54,912 nucleotides of DNA from a virus: positions 1 to 54,912 of the IMG/VR virus record IMGVR_UViG_3300008108_004142; one strand, given 5' to 3'. Position 1 is the stretch's first letter. Each line of letters begins with the position of its first letter. The notes beneath the pieces are model-generated. The model was not told the DNA's origin. It saw only the letters and a list, made by a program, of their open reading frames with translations, and did no database searches. The position numbers were made by a program, and so were the translations under genes. Shown piece by piece: positions 31,898-38,940 of the stretch.

Positions 31898-34614
31898 GTA
31901 GCCAAATAGACAACGTAGGTATCGATAGCACATTTCCTGAAGCCGGAAAAGATAACGATAGCCAGGGTTTTAGAGATAACTTTGCTTCAATTAAAAATAA
32001 CTTTGCTTATGCCAAAGACGAAATTGAAGATTTACAAAATAAAGTTATTTTAAAATCGGCATTAGAAGGTGAAAATCTTAATAATGATTTAGGCGGAAGT
32101 AATATTTCAAATGGAAATCATACTAATTTTCACGGTACTTCTTATTCTCAAACAGTATCTGGGACAGCAAACATAGATGTGTCAAAAGGATCAATGCAAT
32201 CCTTTACCCTAACAACAAATTCTACTTTTACCTTTACTAATTGGCCCGATACTGGCATCCATGCTACTGTAAGAGCACATTTTAAAAATAACGGATCTAT
32301 TATAAATGTTGGTAACGATGTAGTAACTGGAAAACGTTATACTATCAATGAAGTTAATAATACCAACTTTATTTCAATGGGCGCACAGCCAACTACAATT
32401 TTTGTTGGTTCTATATCCGGTAATACTTTAACAGTTAGTTCAAAATCGTCCGGAACCATTACAAAAGATACTTTCCTTATTGGAGCTGGCATAACTGCTG
32501 GAACCAAAATTATTGCTACAAGTGCTGACAATCCATCATTAACAGGCACAGGTGGAACAGGTACATATACTATTGATATTGTACAATCTTCACCATCAAC
32601 TACTATTAATGGTATTACTACTGGTATTATTTTTACAGCTACAAATAAAGGATCTGGAACTGGTAAAGTTCAACCTTGGAGAGAGGTAATACTAAGCACA
32701 GAAGGAACAGGAACTATTGTTCCTGGATCTGATTTTGATTTACCGTTACTGCTTAATCCTAACGGATCTGAACAAGTCATTGAAGCGTGGTGTGCAACAG
32801 GTTCAACTACTACACGAGTATTTGTTAGTTATGTCAGTAACTTAGATAGTACAAATACTAATTACACCAATTTAAATGTAGGAACACTCAGTGTTGACGA
32901 ATTAACAGAGTCAACTACAACTACTTCAGGAGCTCTGCAAGTTAGAGGTGGCGCTGGCATTGTTAAAAATTTAAATGTTGGTGGAGATGTTGTTGTAGAT
33001 GGAAACTTGTTAGTCAGTGGAAATACAACCCTTACTACATCTTCTATTACTATTGCAGACATTGGAAATATCACAAACGTAGAAATCCAAGATCCAAGAA
33101 ACGGTGATCTACTGAAATATGACTCTAACTTAGATAGTTGGTCTAATAACGTTGACCTTGTAACCTATGCTGTTACCGTTGACAGTAATGTAGGTCCTGG
33201 CTTAGGCGGACAAGGCGTATTTTATATTGACGATGTTCCGTTATCAACAGATACAGGCAATCAGATCAGTAATCTTAAGAATTTTGCAATTGGTAAAAAG
33301 TATAGATTTTTACAAACTGACAGCTCAAACATTGGATACGATTTACGATTTTCAACAACACCTGATACAACAGTCAACCCTGACAACAATCCTGGTTTAA
33401 GAACAATTTTACCGTATACTGAAAATGTTACTATAGAAGGTGAAGCAGGCGGTGCTGGGGCATATACTGAAATTTTAATTACAGAAGATACGCCAAGTCC
33501 ACTATATCTATATGCAGATATGGGCAACCCTGCGTTAGAAGTCGATAGTGGCATTGGCAATTTAAGTAATCTAGCGATAACAGGAACAGCAGGACAGTTT
33601 ACTATCAGTCCATCTGCAACACTCACAACTAATAAACCAATTCGTATTAGCGGCACATGGAGCGGATCTACAGCACCATTTGGTTATAATTCTGCTGGCA
33701 CTATATATTACATTGCTGTTGGAGGAACTGGTACTGCTTTTCAACTGTTACAGACACCTGGCGGTACTCCTGTAAACACGTCTGTTGGCACACCAAATGG
33801 AACTTTGATAACAGTTAGTCCGTTAAAAAATGTATCAGGCTATACTAATACAAATAAAATTGGTGCTGAATATCCTATTACAGTTGCAAACGGTCCTGTA
33901 AAAATTGTTACAGATTATACAGTACCAGGTAGTCAAACTATAATTGCAGATACTACTGCTGGTGATATTACTATTACTTTACCTTTAGCACCATCCGTTG
34001 GAACTATTATTAATATTTTTGATGCTGGATATGCAGGAACCAATGGTATAGAAATAGACCCAGGAAGTGCTTCTGTACAAATCAATGGCTCAACTGGAAA
34101 TGTTTTTATAAACGGTGACTACGGATCTGTTACGCTAGTAAGCGATGGCGCTAACTGGACTATCGCAAGACTTTCGTTTAGTGGAAGTGAAGATGTTGTT
34201 GCTTCTGGATCGGTAGATTTATCAACTTCTGTTAGTTACTTTAGCACATCTGGAGTAGAATCATGCACTTTGCTTGACGGGAAAGAAGGTCAAGTTAAAA
34301 CACTAATAATGAAAAATGCATCTGGTGCAATGACAGTTTCAGTTGCAAATGCAGGTTGGAAAACTTCCGGCGGTGGAACTATTACTTTTACAAATACCGG
34401 CGATGCATGTATTCTTCAATACATTCAAGGAAAATGGTATGTGGTTGCTAACGATAAGTGTACTGTAGAAACCTCAACTCCTGTTCAAATAGTAACTACA
34501 CCTATAACTGCATCTAGCCCAGGCACCCCAGGGCAAATGGCATATGATGCAAATTACATTTATGTTTGTGTTGCCACAAACACATGGAGAAGAGCAACTA
34601 CCGCTACATGGTAA
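31894..34614 (+). CDS. large modular tail protein, 906 aa
   Basis: Begins with a variant of the docking region (GFRDNFASIKNNFAYAKDEI, residues about 25-45) in a helix. Residues about 145-265 hold a GKRYTINEVNNTNFISMGA...GIIFTATNKGSGTG module that is interrupted by a second module (VGSISGNTLTVSS...GTYTIDIVQ) also found in the giant protein. A fibre-type strand set follows (LNVGTLSVDELTE, LNVGGDVVVDGNLLVSGNTTL). The end (GQMAYDANYIYVCVATNTWRRA) is a small domain frequent at the ends of tail proteins. It overlaps the upstream gene by ATGA. Likely a fibre or baseplate-attached protein. Confidence 0.85.
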   Translation: MSSQIDNVGIDSTFPEAGKDNDSQGFRDNFASIKNNFAYAKDEIEDLQNKVILKSALEGENLNNDLGGSNISNGNHTNFHGTSYSQTVSGTANIDVSKGSMQSFTLTTNSTFTFTNWPDTGIHATVRAHFKNNGSIINVGNDVVTGKRYTINEVNNTNFISMGAQPTTIFVGSISGNTLTVSSKSSGTITKDTFLIGAGITAGTKIIATSADNPSLTGTGGTGTYTIDIVQSSPSTTINGITTGIIFTATNKGSGTGKVQPWREVILSTEGTGTIVPGSDFDLPLLLNPNGSEQVIEAWCATGSTTTRVFVSYVSNLDSTNTNYTNLNVGTLSVDELTESTTTTSGALQVRGGAGIVKNLNVGGDVVVDGNLLVSGNTTLTTSSITIADIGNITNVEIQDPRNGDLLKYDSNLDSWSNNVDLVTYAVTVDSNVGPGLGGQGVFYIDDVPLSTDTGNQISNLKNFAIGKKYRFLQTDSSNIGYDLRFSTTPDTTVNPDNNPGLRTILPYTENVTIEGEAGGAGAYTEILITEDTPSPLYLYADMGNPALEVDSGIGNLSNLAITGTAGQFTISPSATLTTNKPIRISGTWSGSTAPFGYNSAGTIYYIAVGGTGTAFQLLQTPGGTPVNTSVGTPNGTLITVSPLKNVSGYTNTNKIGAEYPITVANGPVKIVTDYTVPGSQTIIADTTAGDITITLPLAPSVGTIINIFDAGYAGTNGIEIDPGSASVQINGSTGNVFINGDYGSVTLVSDGANWTIARLSFSGSEDVVASGSVDLSTSVSYFSTSGVESCTLLDGKEGQVKTLIMKNASGAMTVSVANAGWKTSGGGTITFTNTGDACILQYIQGKWYVVANDKCTVETSTPVQIVTTPITASSPGTPGQMAYDANYIYVCVATNTWRRATTATW

Positions 34615-34620
34615 TATTTT

Positions 34621-34851
34621 ATGCATCCATTAATTGGCGATTTATCAAATTTAAAAGATAACGAAGTAGAGACAAGACTCAGTGAGTTGACTCGAAAATA
34701 CTTCGCTACGAATAACTTTGAGCTCAGAGAACAGCTCGTTATGGTACTTAATACCTATAAAGAAGAAATGGCTAAAAGACAACAACGAGCTTACGAAAAA
34801 ATGATGTCAAATCGCAATAAAGATCTTGACAAATTGATCAAAGTCAACTAA
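34621..34851 (+). CDS. small helical phage protein, 76 aa
   Basis: Charged, almost fully helical protein: a start HPLIGDLSNLKDNEVETRL, then a Lys/Glu/Gln-rich helix to the end (KRQQRAYEKMMSNRNKDLDKL). I recall close relatives as conserved unknown genes of T4-like cyanophages located beside tail genes. The pattern suits a coiled-coil assembly or baseplate accessory factor, but there is no direct evidence. It begins 6 bases after the tail gene. Confidence 0.78.
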   Translation: MHPLIGDLSNLKDNEVETRLSELTRKYFATNNFELREQLVMVLNTYKEEMAKRQQRAYEKMMSNRNKDLDKLIKVN

Positions 34852-34860
34852 TATAGTTGA

Positions 34861-35367
34861 ATGCGATTAGACAAATACAGCAATCCAATCTTTAACGAAC
34901 AAGACATTTTTGAAGCCTTATACAAGGGCCAAACTTTGTCGCCTGAAATGTTTGTAGAATCAAATGACGAAATCAAAAATTTAGAAGCAACAGCAGAATT
35001 AAAGTTTTGGAAACCGTTAGATGACTACGATCTGTCGCTTGAAGATTACGACTCGTCGTTACAAACAGATTGGAACATGCCCGATGAGTATAAAACTCTG
35101 GATATTGAACAATGGGTTTGGGAGCAAACTCCTCCCTGGGATCCAAATCATACCAGAGTAGCAGAAGAATTAGAAGCGTACAAAGCAAGAAACATGCTAG
35201 ATTTGTTGCGCTGGCTCAAATATTTTGTAGATGTTTGCTCAAAAGAAAATATAGTTTGGGGTGTAGGGCGTGGAAGTAGTGTAGCCAGTTATGTACTTTA
35301 CATTATTGGGGTTCATAATATTGATTCGATCAAATATAATTTAGACTGGCAGGAATTCCTGAGATAA
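34861..35367 (+). CDS. stand-alone fragment related to bacterial DNA polymerase III alpha (DnaE)
   Basis: A 168-aa protein. The last 40 residues (from about 129) match the start of the DnaE/PolC palm: GVGRGSSVASYVLYIIGV (134-151) followed by IDSIKYNLDWQEFLR, equivalent to the GPGRGSxxGSLVxYxLGIT...DPLxxxLxFERFL block of DNA polymerase III alpha. The reading frame stops just before the position where DnaE carries its catalytic PDFDxDF aspartates, so it cannot polymerise. The N-terminal 110 residues are acidic and Trp-rich and not recognisable as DnaE. Similar short proteins occur in T4-like marine phages. It may bind DNA or nucleotide, or imitate part of host DnaE. Confidence 0.7.
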   Translation: MRLDKYSNPIFNEQDIFEALYKGQTLSPEMFVESNDEIKNLEATAELKFWKPLDDYDLSLEDYDSSLQTDWNMPDEYKTLDIEQWVWEQTPPWDPNHTRVAEELEAYKARNMLDLLRWLKYFVDVCSKENIVWGVGRGSSVASYVLYIIGVHNIDSIKYNLDWQEFLR

Positions 35368-35394
35368 GTAAAAGCATAATCCTAGGAGATTAAT

Positions 35395-35640
35395 ATGGCA
35401 ATGAAAGAACAACAAAGACAAGCATATCGCTCAATGCAAGGCAAAGAAGTAGATATGCAGAAACTAGTAATGGCTAACGAAATGACTGTAGCTGTTGGCA
35501 ACGTAAAAGTTAATGCTCGCGGCGACGAACTTGGCCCCGGTGGCAAAATTATCCGTAAACGAGAAGAAGTTATGCGTGAAGCACCAAATTCTACTGTTAA
35601 GAAAAATATTAAAGATATGGATCCAGAAGGTAACGAATGA
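35395..35640 (+). CDS. small basic phage protein, 81 aa
   Basis: Preceded by a good TAGGAG ribosome site. The product is basic with a helical first half (MKEQQRQAYRSMQGKEVDMQ), a Gly-rich turn (GDELGPGGKIIRKRE) and an acidic tail. It overlaps the co-chaperonin gene by 4 bases (ATGA), so the two are likely coupled. Small proteins with this GPGGKI turn are common in T4-like marine phages next to gene 31. Function unknown. Confidence 0.8.
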   Translation: MAMKEQQRQAYRSMQGKEVDMQKLVMANEMTVAVGNVKVNARGDELGPGGKIIRKREEVMREAPNSTVKKNIKDMDPEGNE

Positions 35641-36026
35641 AAGCCCAAGCTAGTAAAATAAGACCAATTCAAAAGCATATCTTGGTAAGAGATATGAATT
35701 TCGGTGAACAAAAAACCGCAGGCGGCATTGTGCTAATGAGCGATGATGGCAAATCTGAAGGTGTTAAACCCAGGTGGGCAAAAGTATTTGCAGTTGGCCC
35801 TAATCAAACTGATGTCAAAATTGGCGACTGGATACTAATAGAACACGGTCGTTGGACTCGAGGACTAGAAGTCGAAGAGGATGATGGCACTAAATTTACT
35901 ATCTGGCGAGTAGATCCTGAAGGTATTATGATGACTGCTGACGAAAGGCCTGCTGGAGCCGAGTTTGGTGTGTTTACTACAGCCTCACACGGTTCAGAAA
36001 TCCGTCCAGAAGACTTTATAAGATAA
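35637..36026 (+). CDS. GroES-like co-chaperonin (T4 gp31-like)
   Basis: A 129-aa GroES-fold protein that would cap host GroEL for folding of the major capsid protein. The N-terminal IRPIQKHILVRDM corresponds to the GroES first strands. Residues about 23-44 (EQKTAGGIVLMSDDGKSEG) form the mobile loop with the GGIVL docking tripeptide. It is followed by AKVFAVGPNQTDVKIGDWILIEHG, the conserved GroES barrel. A C-terminal extension of about 40 residues is present, as in T4 gp31. Ends before a terminator. Confidence 0.9.
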   Translation: MKAQASKIRPIQKHILVRDMNFGEQKTAGGIVLMSDDGKSEGVKPRWAKVFAVGPNQTDVKIGDWILIEHGRWTRGLEVEEDDGTKFTIWRVDPEGIMMTADERPAGAEFGVFTTASHGSEIRPEDFIR

Positions 36027-36040
36027 TTTATCTTTTGAAC

Positions 36041-36067
36041 AACAGGGCTATTGACTAGCCCTGTTTT
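36041..36067 (+). terminator. intrinsic terminator with a promoter -35 box in its loop
   Basis: Ten-base perfect stem AACAGGGCTA (36041-36050) / TAGCCCTGTT (36056-36065) with loop TTGAC, followed by TTTT. It ends the co-chaperonin operon. The loop plus the next base is TTGACT, the -35 box of the promoter that follows. Confidence 0.88.
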
Positions 36068-36079
36068 CGCCTGTATACT
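36051..36079 (+). promoter_or_regulatory. sigma70 promoter overlapping the terminator
   Basis: TTGACT (36051-36056), 17-base spacer, TATACT (36074-36079). It drives the operon beginning at 36101 (small membrane protein, nucleotidyltransferase, clamp loader, dCMP deaminase). AAAGGAG precedes the first start. Confidence 0.8.
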
Positions 36080-36100
36080 ATATGTATAAAGGAGAAATCT

Positions 36101-36334
36101 ATGAGTACATTTGACGAAGCAGTACAAGATATTAAAAAAGCAAAAAGCGTTTTAGAAGACCAACCAGTATCTGAAATAAAACATCCCGATCCAAAAAAAC
36201 ATTTATATATTAGTTTGGCTAAAAGCATTATTCGAATCGGTGCAGGCGGGTGTTTAATAGCAGGATTTCCAATCTGGTGCGGTGCTGGACTTATCGCTGC
36301 AGAGATACTAGGTATTTTTGAAGAACTAGTATGA
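36101..36334 (+). CDS. small membrane protein, 77 aa
   Basis: First gene after the sigma70 promoter. The N-terminal half is soluble and charged, with a helix (FDEAVQDIKKAKSVLEDQ). Residues about 44-73 form one long or two short hydrophobic segments rich in Gly and Ala (IRIGAGGCLIAGFPIWCGAGLIAAEILGIF), suggesting a hairpin in the inner membrane. The ending overlaps the next gene (ATGA). No family recognised. Confidence 0.75.
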   Translation: MSTFDEAVQDIKKAKSVLEDQPVSEIKHPDPKKHLYISLAKSIIRIGAGGCLIAGFPIWCGAGLIAAEILGIFEELV

Positions 36335-36765
36335 AAGTAGGATTTACTTGTAGCACATTTGATTTGTTTCATGCAGGGCATATTATGATGCTCAAAGAAG
36401 CAAAAACTCAGTGTGATTACCTAATTGTAGGACTGCAAACAGATCCAACAATAGACAGGCCAGAAACTAAAAACAAACCAATACAAAGTATTTTTGAAAG
36501 ATTTGTTCAACTACAGGCCTGTAAATTTGTAGACGAAGTTGTAGTGTATGCTACAGAAAAAGAGCTAATCGACATATTGCTTTCTTATCCAGTAGATGTT
36601 AGAATACTAGGAGAAGAATATGCAGGACAAGAATTCACTGGATGTGCTATTCCAATGGAGTTTTATTTTAATCAACGCAGACACAGTTTTTCAACATCGG
36701 AATTGCGTCAACGTGTTATAGAGGCAGAACATGAAAGAACTATGGGTAGAAAAATATCGTCCTAA
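36331..36765 (+). CDS. HxGH-type cytidylyltransferase-like protein
   Basis: A 144-aa nucleotidyltransferase of the TagD/RfaE-C type. It has the HxGH signature at residues 14-17 (FDLFHAGH), a DYLIVGLQTDP strand, and the FSTSELRQR segment near 124-132 that corresponds to the second signature (usually STTxxR) contacting the nucleotide phosphates. Such enzymes join CTP or ATP to a phosphorylated alcohol or sugar. The substrate is unknown. It overlaps the previous gene by 4 bases and the clamp loader gene by 35 bases. Confidence 0.85.
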   Translation: MKVGFTCSTFDLFHAGHIMMLKEAKTQCDYLIVGLQTDPTIDRPETKNKPIQSIFERFVQLQACKFVDEVVVYATEKELIDILLSYPVDVRILGEEYAGQEFTGCAIPMEFYFNQRRHSFSTSELRQRVIEAEHERTMGRKISS

Positions 36766-37531
36766 AAAACTAGACGGATATGTTTTTAGAGATGAGCATC
36801 AAAAGGATCAAATCCAACGTTGGGTCAAAGACGGGACTATTCCCCATCTACTATTCAGCGGCAATGCTGGTATTGGTAAAACAACATTGGCTAAAATTTT
36901 GTTTAACGAGTTAGATCTCAATCCGTTAGACGTTTTAGAAATTAACGCATCGCGTACTAACTCTGTTGAAGATGTCCGTGATAAAGTTGTAAATTTTGTC
37001 CAAATGATTCCGTTTGGTGATTTTAAGGTAGTACTACTAGATGAAGCAGATTATTTGTCGCCTAACGCACAAGCCGCCCTACGTGGGGTTATGGAAGAGT
37101 ATCACACGACCGCTAGATTTATTCTTACTTGCAATTATCCTAATCGTATTATTCCTGCCCTTCATAGTAGATGTCAAGGATTCCACATTGAACGGGTTGA
37201 TATCGCTGAGTTTACAATGAACAGTATGGATGGTAAATTACACACTCCAGAAAAAGGCGATACAGGTGAAGCTGACTACAAACTAGAAATGGTTAGTTTG
37301 TTTAAAGCAGGCAAGATTAGCGAAGCACGTAAACTTGTTTGTAGCCAAGCTCGTCCAGAAGAGATGGAGGAGATTTATCGCTGGTTATATGATAACGTGG
37401 CAATATTTGGTGACGAAGAAAAACAAAACAAGGCTATTTTAATTATTAAACAAGGACTTGTTGATCATACATTAGTCATTGACCCAGAAATTAACCTAGC
37501 CGCAACACTAATCAGATTAGCAGCAATATGA
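36731..37531 (+). CDS. sliding-clamp loader ATPase (T4 gp44-like), lid domain missing
   Basis: AAA+ ATPase that loads the polymerase clamp. Seen: EKYRP start, Walker A GNAGIGKT (44-51), Walker B LLDEAD (102-107), sensor-1 ILTCN (131-135) and the arginine-finger SRC (146-148). Then, after VDIAEFT (residue 162), the sequence jumps straight to MNSMDGKLHTPEKGD, which in relatives lies after the lid domain. About 50 residues, including the sensor-2 FPDxRK helix, are absent; 266 aa against 319 in T4 gp44 agrees. The C-terminal collar domain is intact (ARPEEMEEIYRWLYDN). The frame is open throughout, so this is either a real in-frame deletion or an assembly artefact. Confidence 0.88.
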   Translation: MKELWVEKYRPKKLDGYVFRDEHQKDQIQRWVKDGTIPHLLFSGNAGIGKTTLAKILFNELDLNPLDVLEINASRTNSVEDVRDKVVNFVQMIPFGDFKVVLLDEADYLSPNAQAALRGVMEEYHTTARFILTCNYPNRIIPALHSRCQGFHIERVDIAEFTMNSMDGKLHTPEKGDTGEADYKLEMVSLFKAGKISEARKLVCSQARPEEMEEIYRWLYDNVAIFGDEEKQNKAILIIKQGLVDHTLVIDPEINLAATLIRLAAI

Positions 37532-38046
37532 AAGAAAAGTTAAAACGAGCATATATGAAGACCGCAGAAACATTTGCGGAATTAAGTCATGCACGTAGAC
37601 TTCATGTAGGTGCCATTGTAGTCAAAGATGATAGGATTATCTCTATTGGCTACAATGGCATGCCCGCAGGTTGGGACAATAACTGTGAAGACGTTAAATG
37701 GGATTCAGGAGCTGGCGGATGGCTAAGTCCTGAAGAGATTCTAGAACAATATCCATACGAAGGGTGGCATGAACAAGCAGGTCGTAATGTGAGATATGGA
37801 TTAAAAACTAAACCCGAGGTACTACATGCTGAAACAAATGCGATTGCGAAACTTGCTAAGTCTAACGAGTCTGGTCTGGGTGCTACTATGTTTATTACCC
37901 ATGCTCCATGTTTGGACTGTGCCAAACTTATATACCAAAGTGGTATTGGGCACGTTCTATATAGGGACTCTTATAGGGATACTGGTGGTATCACGTTTCT
38001 TGAAAAATCAGGAATTAAAGTAGAACAAATTGAAAAGGACGCCTGA
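37528..38046 (+). CDS. dCMP deaminase
   Basis: A 172-aa zinc-dependent deoxycytidylate deaminase that makes dUMP for thymidylate synthesis. Catalytic motif LHAETNAI with His100 and Glu102, and PCLDC with Cys128 and Cys131 as zinc ligands. The N-terminal SHARRLHVGAIVVKDDRIISIGYNGMP matches the family. An insertion between residues 50 and 95 carries Cys53 and His81, as in T4-type dCMP deaminases with an extra structural zinc. It overlaps the clamp loader gene by 4 bases and ends in a terminator. Confidence 0.95.
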   Translation: MKEKLKRAYMKTAETFAELSHARRLHVGAIVVKDDRIISIGYNGMPAGWDNNCEDVKWDSGAGGWLSPEEILEQYPYEGWHEQAGRNVRYGLKTKPEVLHAETNAIAKLAKSNESGLGATMFITHAPCLDCAKLIYQSGIGHVLYRDSYRDTGGITFLEKSGIKVEQIEKDA

Positions 38047-38058
38047 GCGTCCTTTTTT
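38033..38058. terminator. bidirectional terminator between dCMP deaminase and phoH
   Basis: Ten-base stem AAAAGGACGC (38033-38042) / GCGTCCTTTT (38047-38056) with a CTGA loop, covering the stop codon of the deaminase gene. T-runs on both strands let it serve phoH from the other side. Confidence 0.9.
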
Positions 38059-38067
38059 ATTGATTCA

Positions 38068-38781
38068 TTAGTCGCCGTAAATTTCTAACACCTCCTTGAC
38101 GGCATCATGTCTTTCAATATCGTTCGAATCAAATTGAACAATATCAATATGTTTAGTTTGCTTACGTGCGAGTAGGTTGCAAAAATCTATCAATCCGTTA
38201 TCGCGTAATCTGTCTGCCTGAGCTAAATCGCCTGTCACTACCATCTTGGACCCTTCTCCCAAGCGTGTAAGTAGCATCTTCATTTGATTTATAGTAGTAT
38301 TCTGACATTCGTCAGCAATGATGTATGCGTTTTTGAATGTGCGTCCACGCATATACGCTAATGGGCTTATCTCGATAACTCCTTCCTCCAACATTTTTTT
38401 AATGTCTGTTTGTTTATAATACTCTGCAAATACGTCAAATATGGGTCTTGTCCAAGGTGCCATTTTTTCGTTCAAGTCACCTGGTAAAAACCCTAGATCT
38501 TCGTCCACAGAGACGGCGGGTCTTGTAACTATGATTTTGTCAACTAATCCGTCCTGGAATAGTTTAATACCGTTTTGCACAGCCAGCAACGTTTTACCTG
38601 TGCCTGCGGGCCCAATAGCAATAACAATACTGTTTTGCTCATCGTGCAGCTTGCTTAGGTATAGTTTCTGGTTAGGATTTCGTGCAGTGATTACTACACG
38701 CTGCTTCTTCGCGGGAAGATATGGTTCAAAATCAATTACTTTAACTTCTGATGTAAAGCGTTTCTTCACTCTTTTACTCAT
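38068..38781 (-). CDS. phoH: PhoH-like ATPase
   Basis: A 237-aa P-loop protein of the PhoH family, very common in marine phages. Walker A GPAGTGKT at residues 57-64, IVTRPAV near 84-90, the conserved EDLGFLPGDLNEKM block (94-107), Walker B-like IIADECQN (154-161) and the MVVTGD sensor strand. It is an RNA helicase/ATPase-type domain; despite the name, a role in phosphate starvation is unproven. It is one of few reverse-strand genes, convergent with the deaminase. A structured leader lies upstream; the start follows an AGGAG site contained in that structure. Confidence 0.95.
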   Translation of the reverse strand: MSKRVKKRFTSEVKVIDFEPYLPAKKQRVVITARNPNQKLYLSKLHDEQNSIVIAIGPAGTGKTLLAVQNGIKLFQDGLVDKIIVTRPAVSVDEDLGFLPGDLNEKMAPWTRPIFDVFAEYYKQTDIKKMLEEGVIEISPLAYMRGRTFKNAYIIADECQNTTINQMKMLLTRLGEGSKMVVTGDLAQADRLRDNGLIDFCNLLARKQTKHIDIVQFDSNDIERHDAVKEVLEIYGD

Positions 38782-38793
38782 CTAAGTTGTTCT

Positions 38794-38850
38794 CCTACTC
38801 GTAAAAGTAGGACTTGTAGCGACCGCCCTTGATAACTACAGAGGTCCTAC
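38794..38850 (-). promoter_or_regulatory. switch-like RNA leader of phoH with two exclusive hairpins
   Basis: Read 5' to 3' on the reverse strand: GTAGGAC (38850-38844), an inner stem TGTAG (38840-38836) / CTACA (38819-38815) around a 16-base loop, then GTCCTAC (38813-38807) closing a 7-bp outer stem. The same CCTACT bases (38811-38806) can instead pair with AGTAGG (38799-38794), which includes the ribosome site AGGAG. The first hairpin would therefore free the ribosome site and the second would hide it. About 12 bases of AACAACTTAG-type spacer separate the site from the ATG. Confidence 0.5.
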
Positions 38851-38940
38851 ACATTTATTTACTGTATTTGTCAAAAAGTAAACTGATATGTTATGATTTT
38901 AAACCAGCTAAATAAGTATAGAAACTTTCCAGGACTTAAC

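Noticed and set aside
38441-38785. 114-aa forward frame inside phoH
   Set aside because: Lies entirely antisense to the well-supported phoH gene and has no conserved character.
38807-38850. tRNA-like appearance of GTAGGAC ... GTCCTAC (7-bp acceptor-like stem)
   Set aside because: The total length is only 44 bases and there are no anticodon or T arms. It is better explained as a hairpin in the phoH leader.
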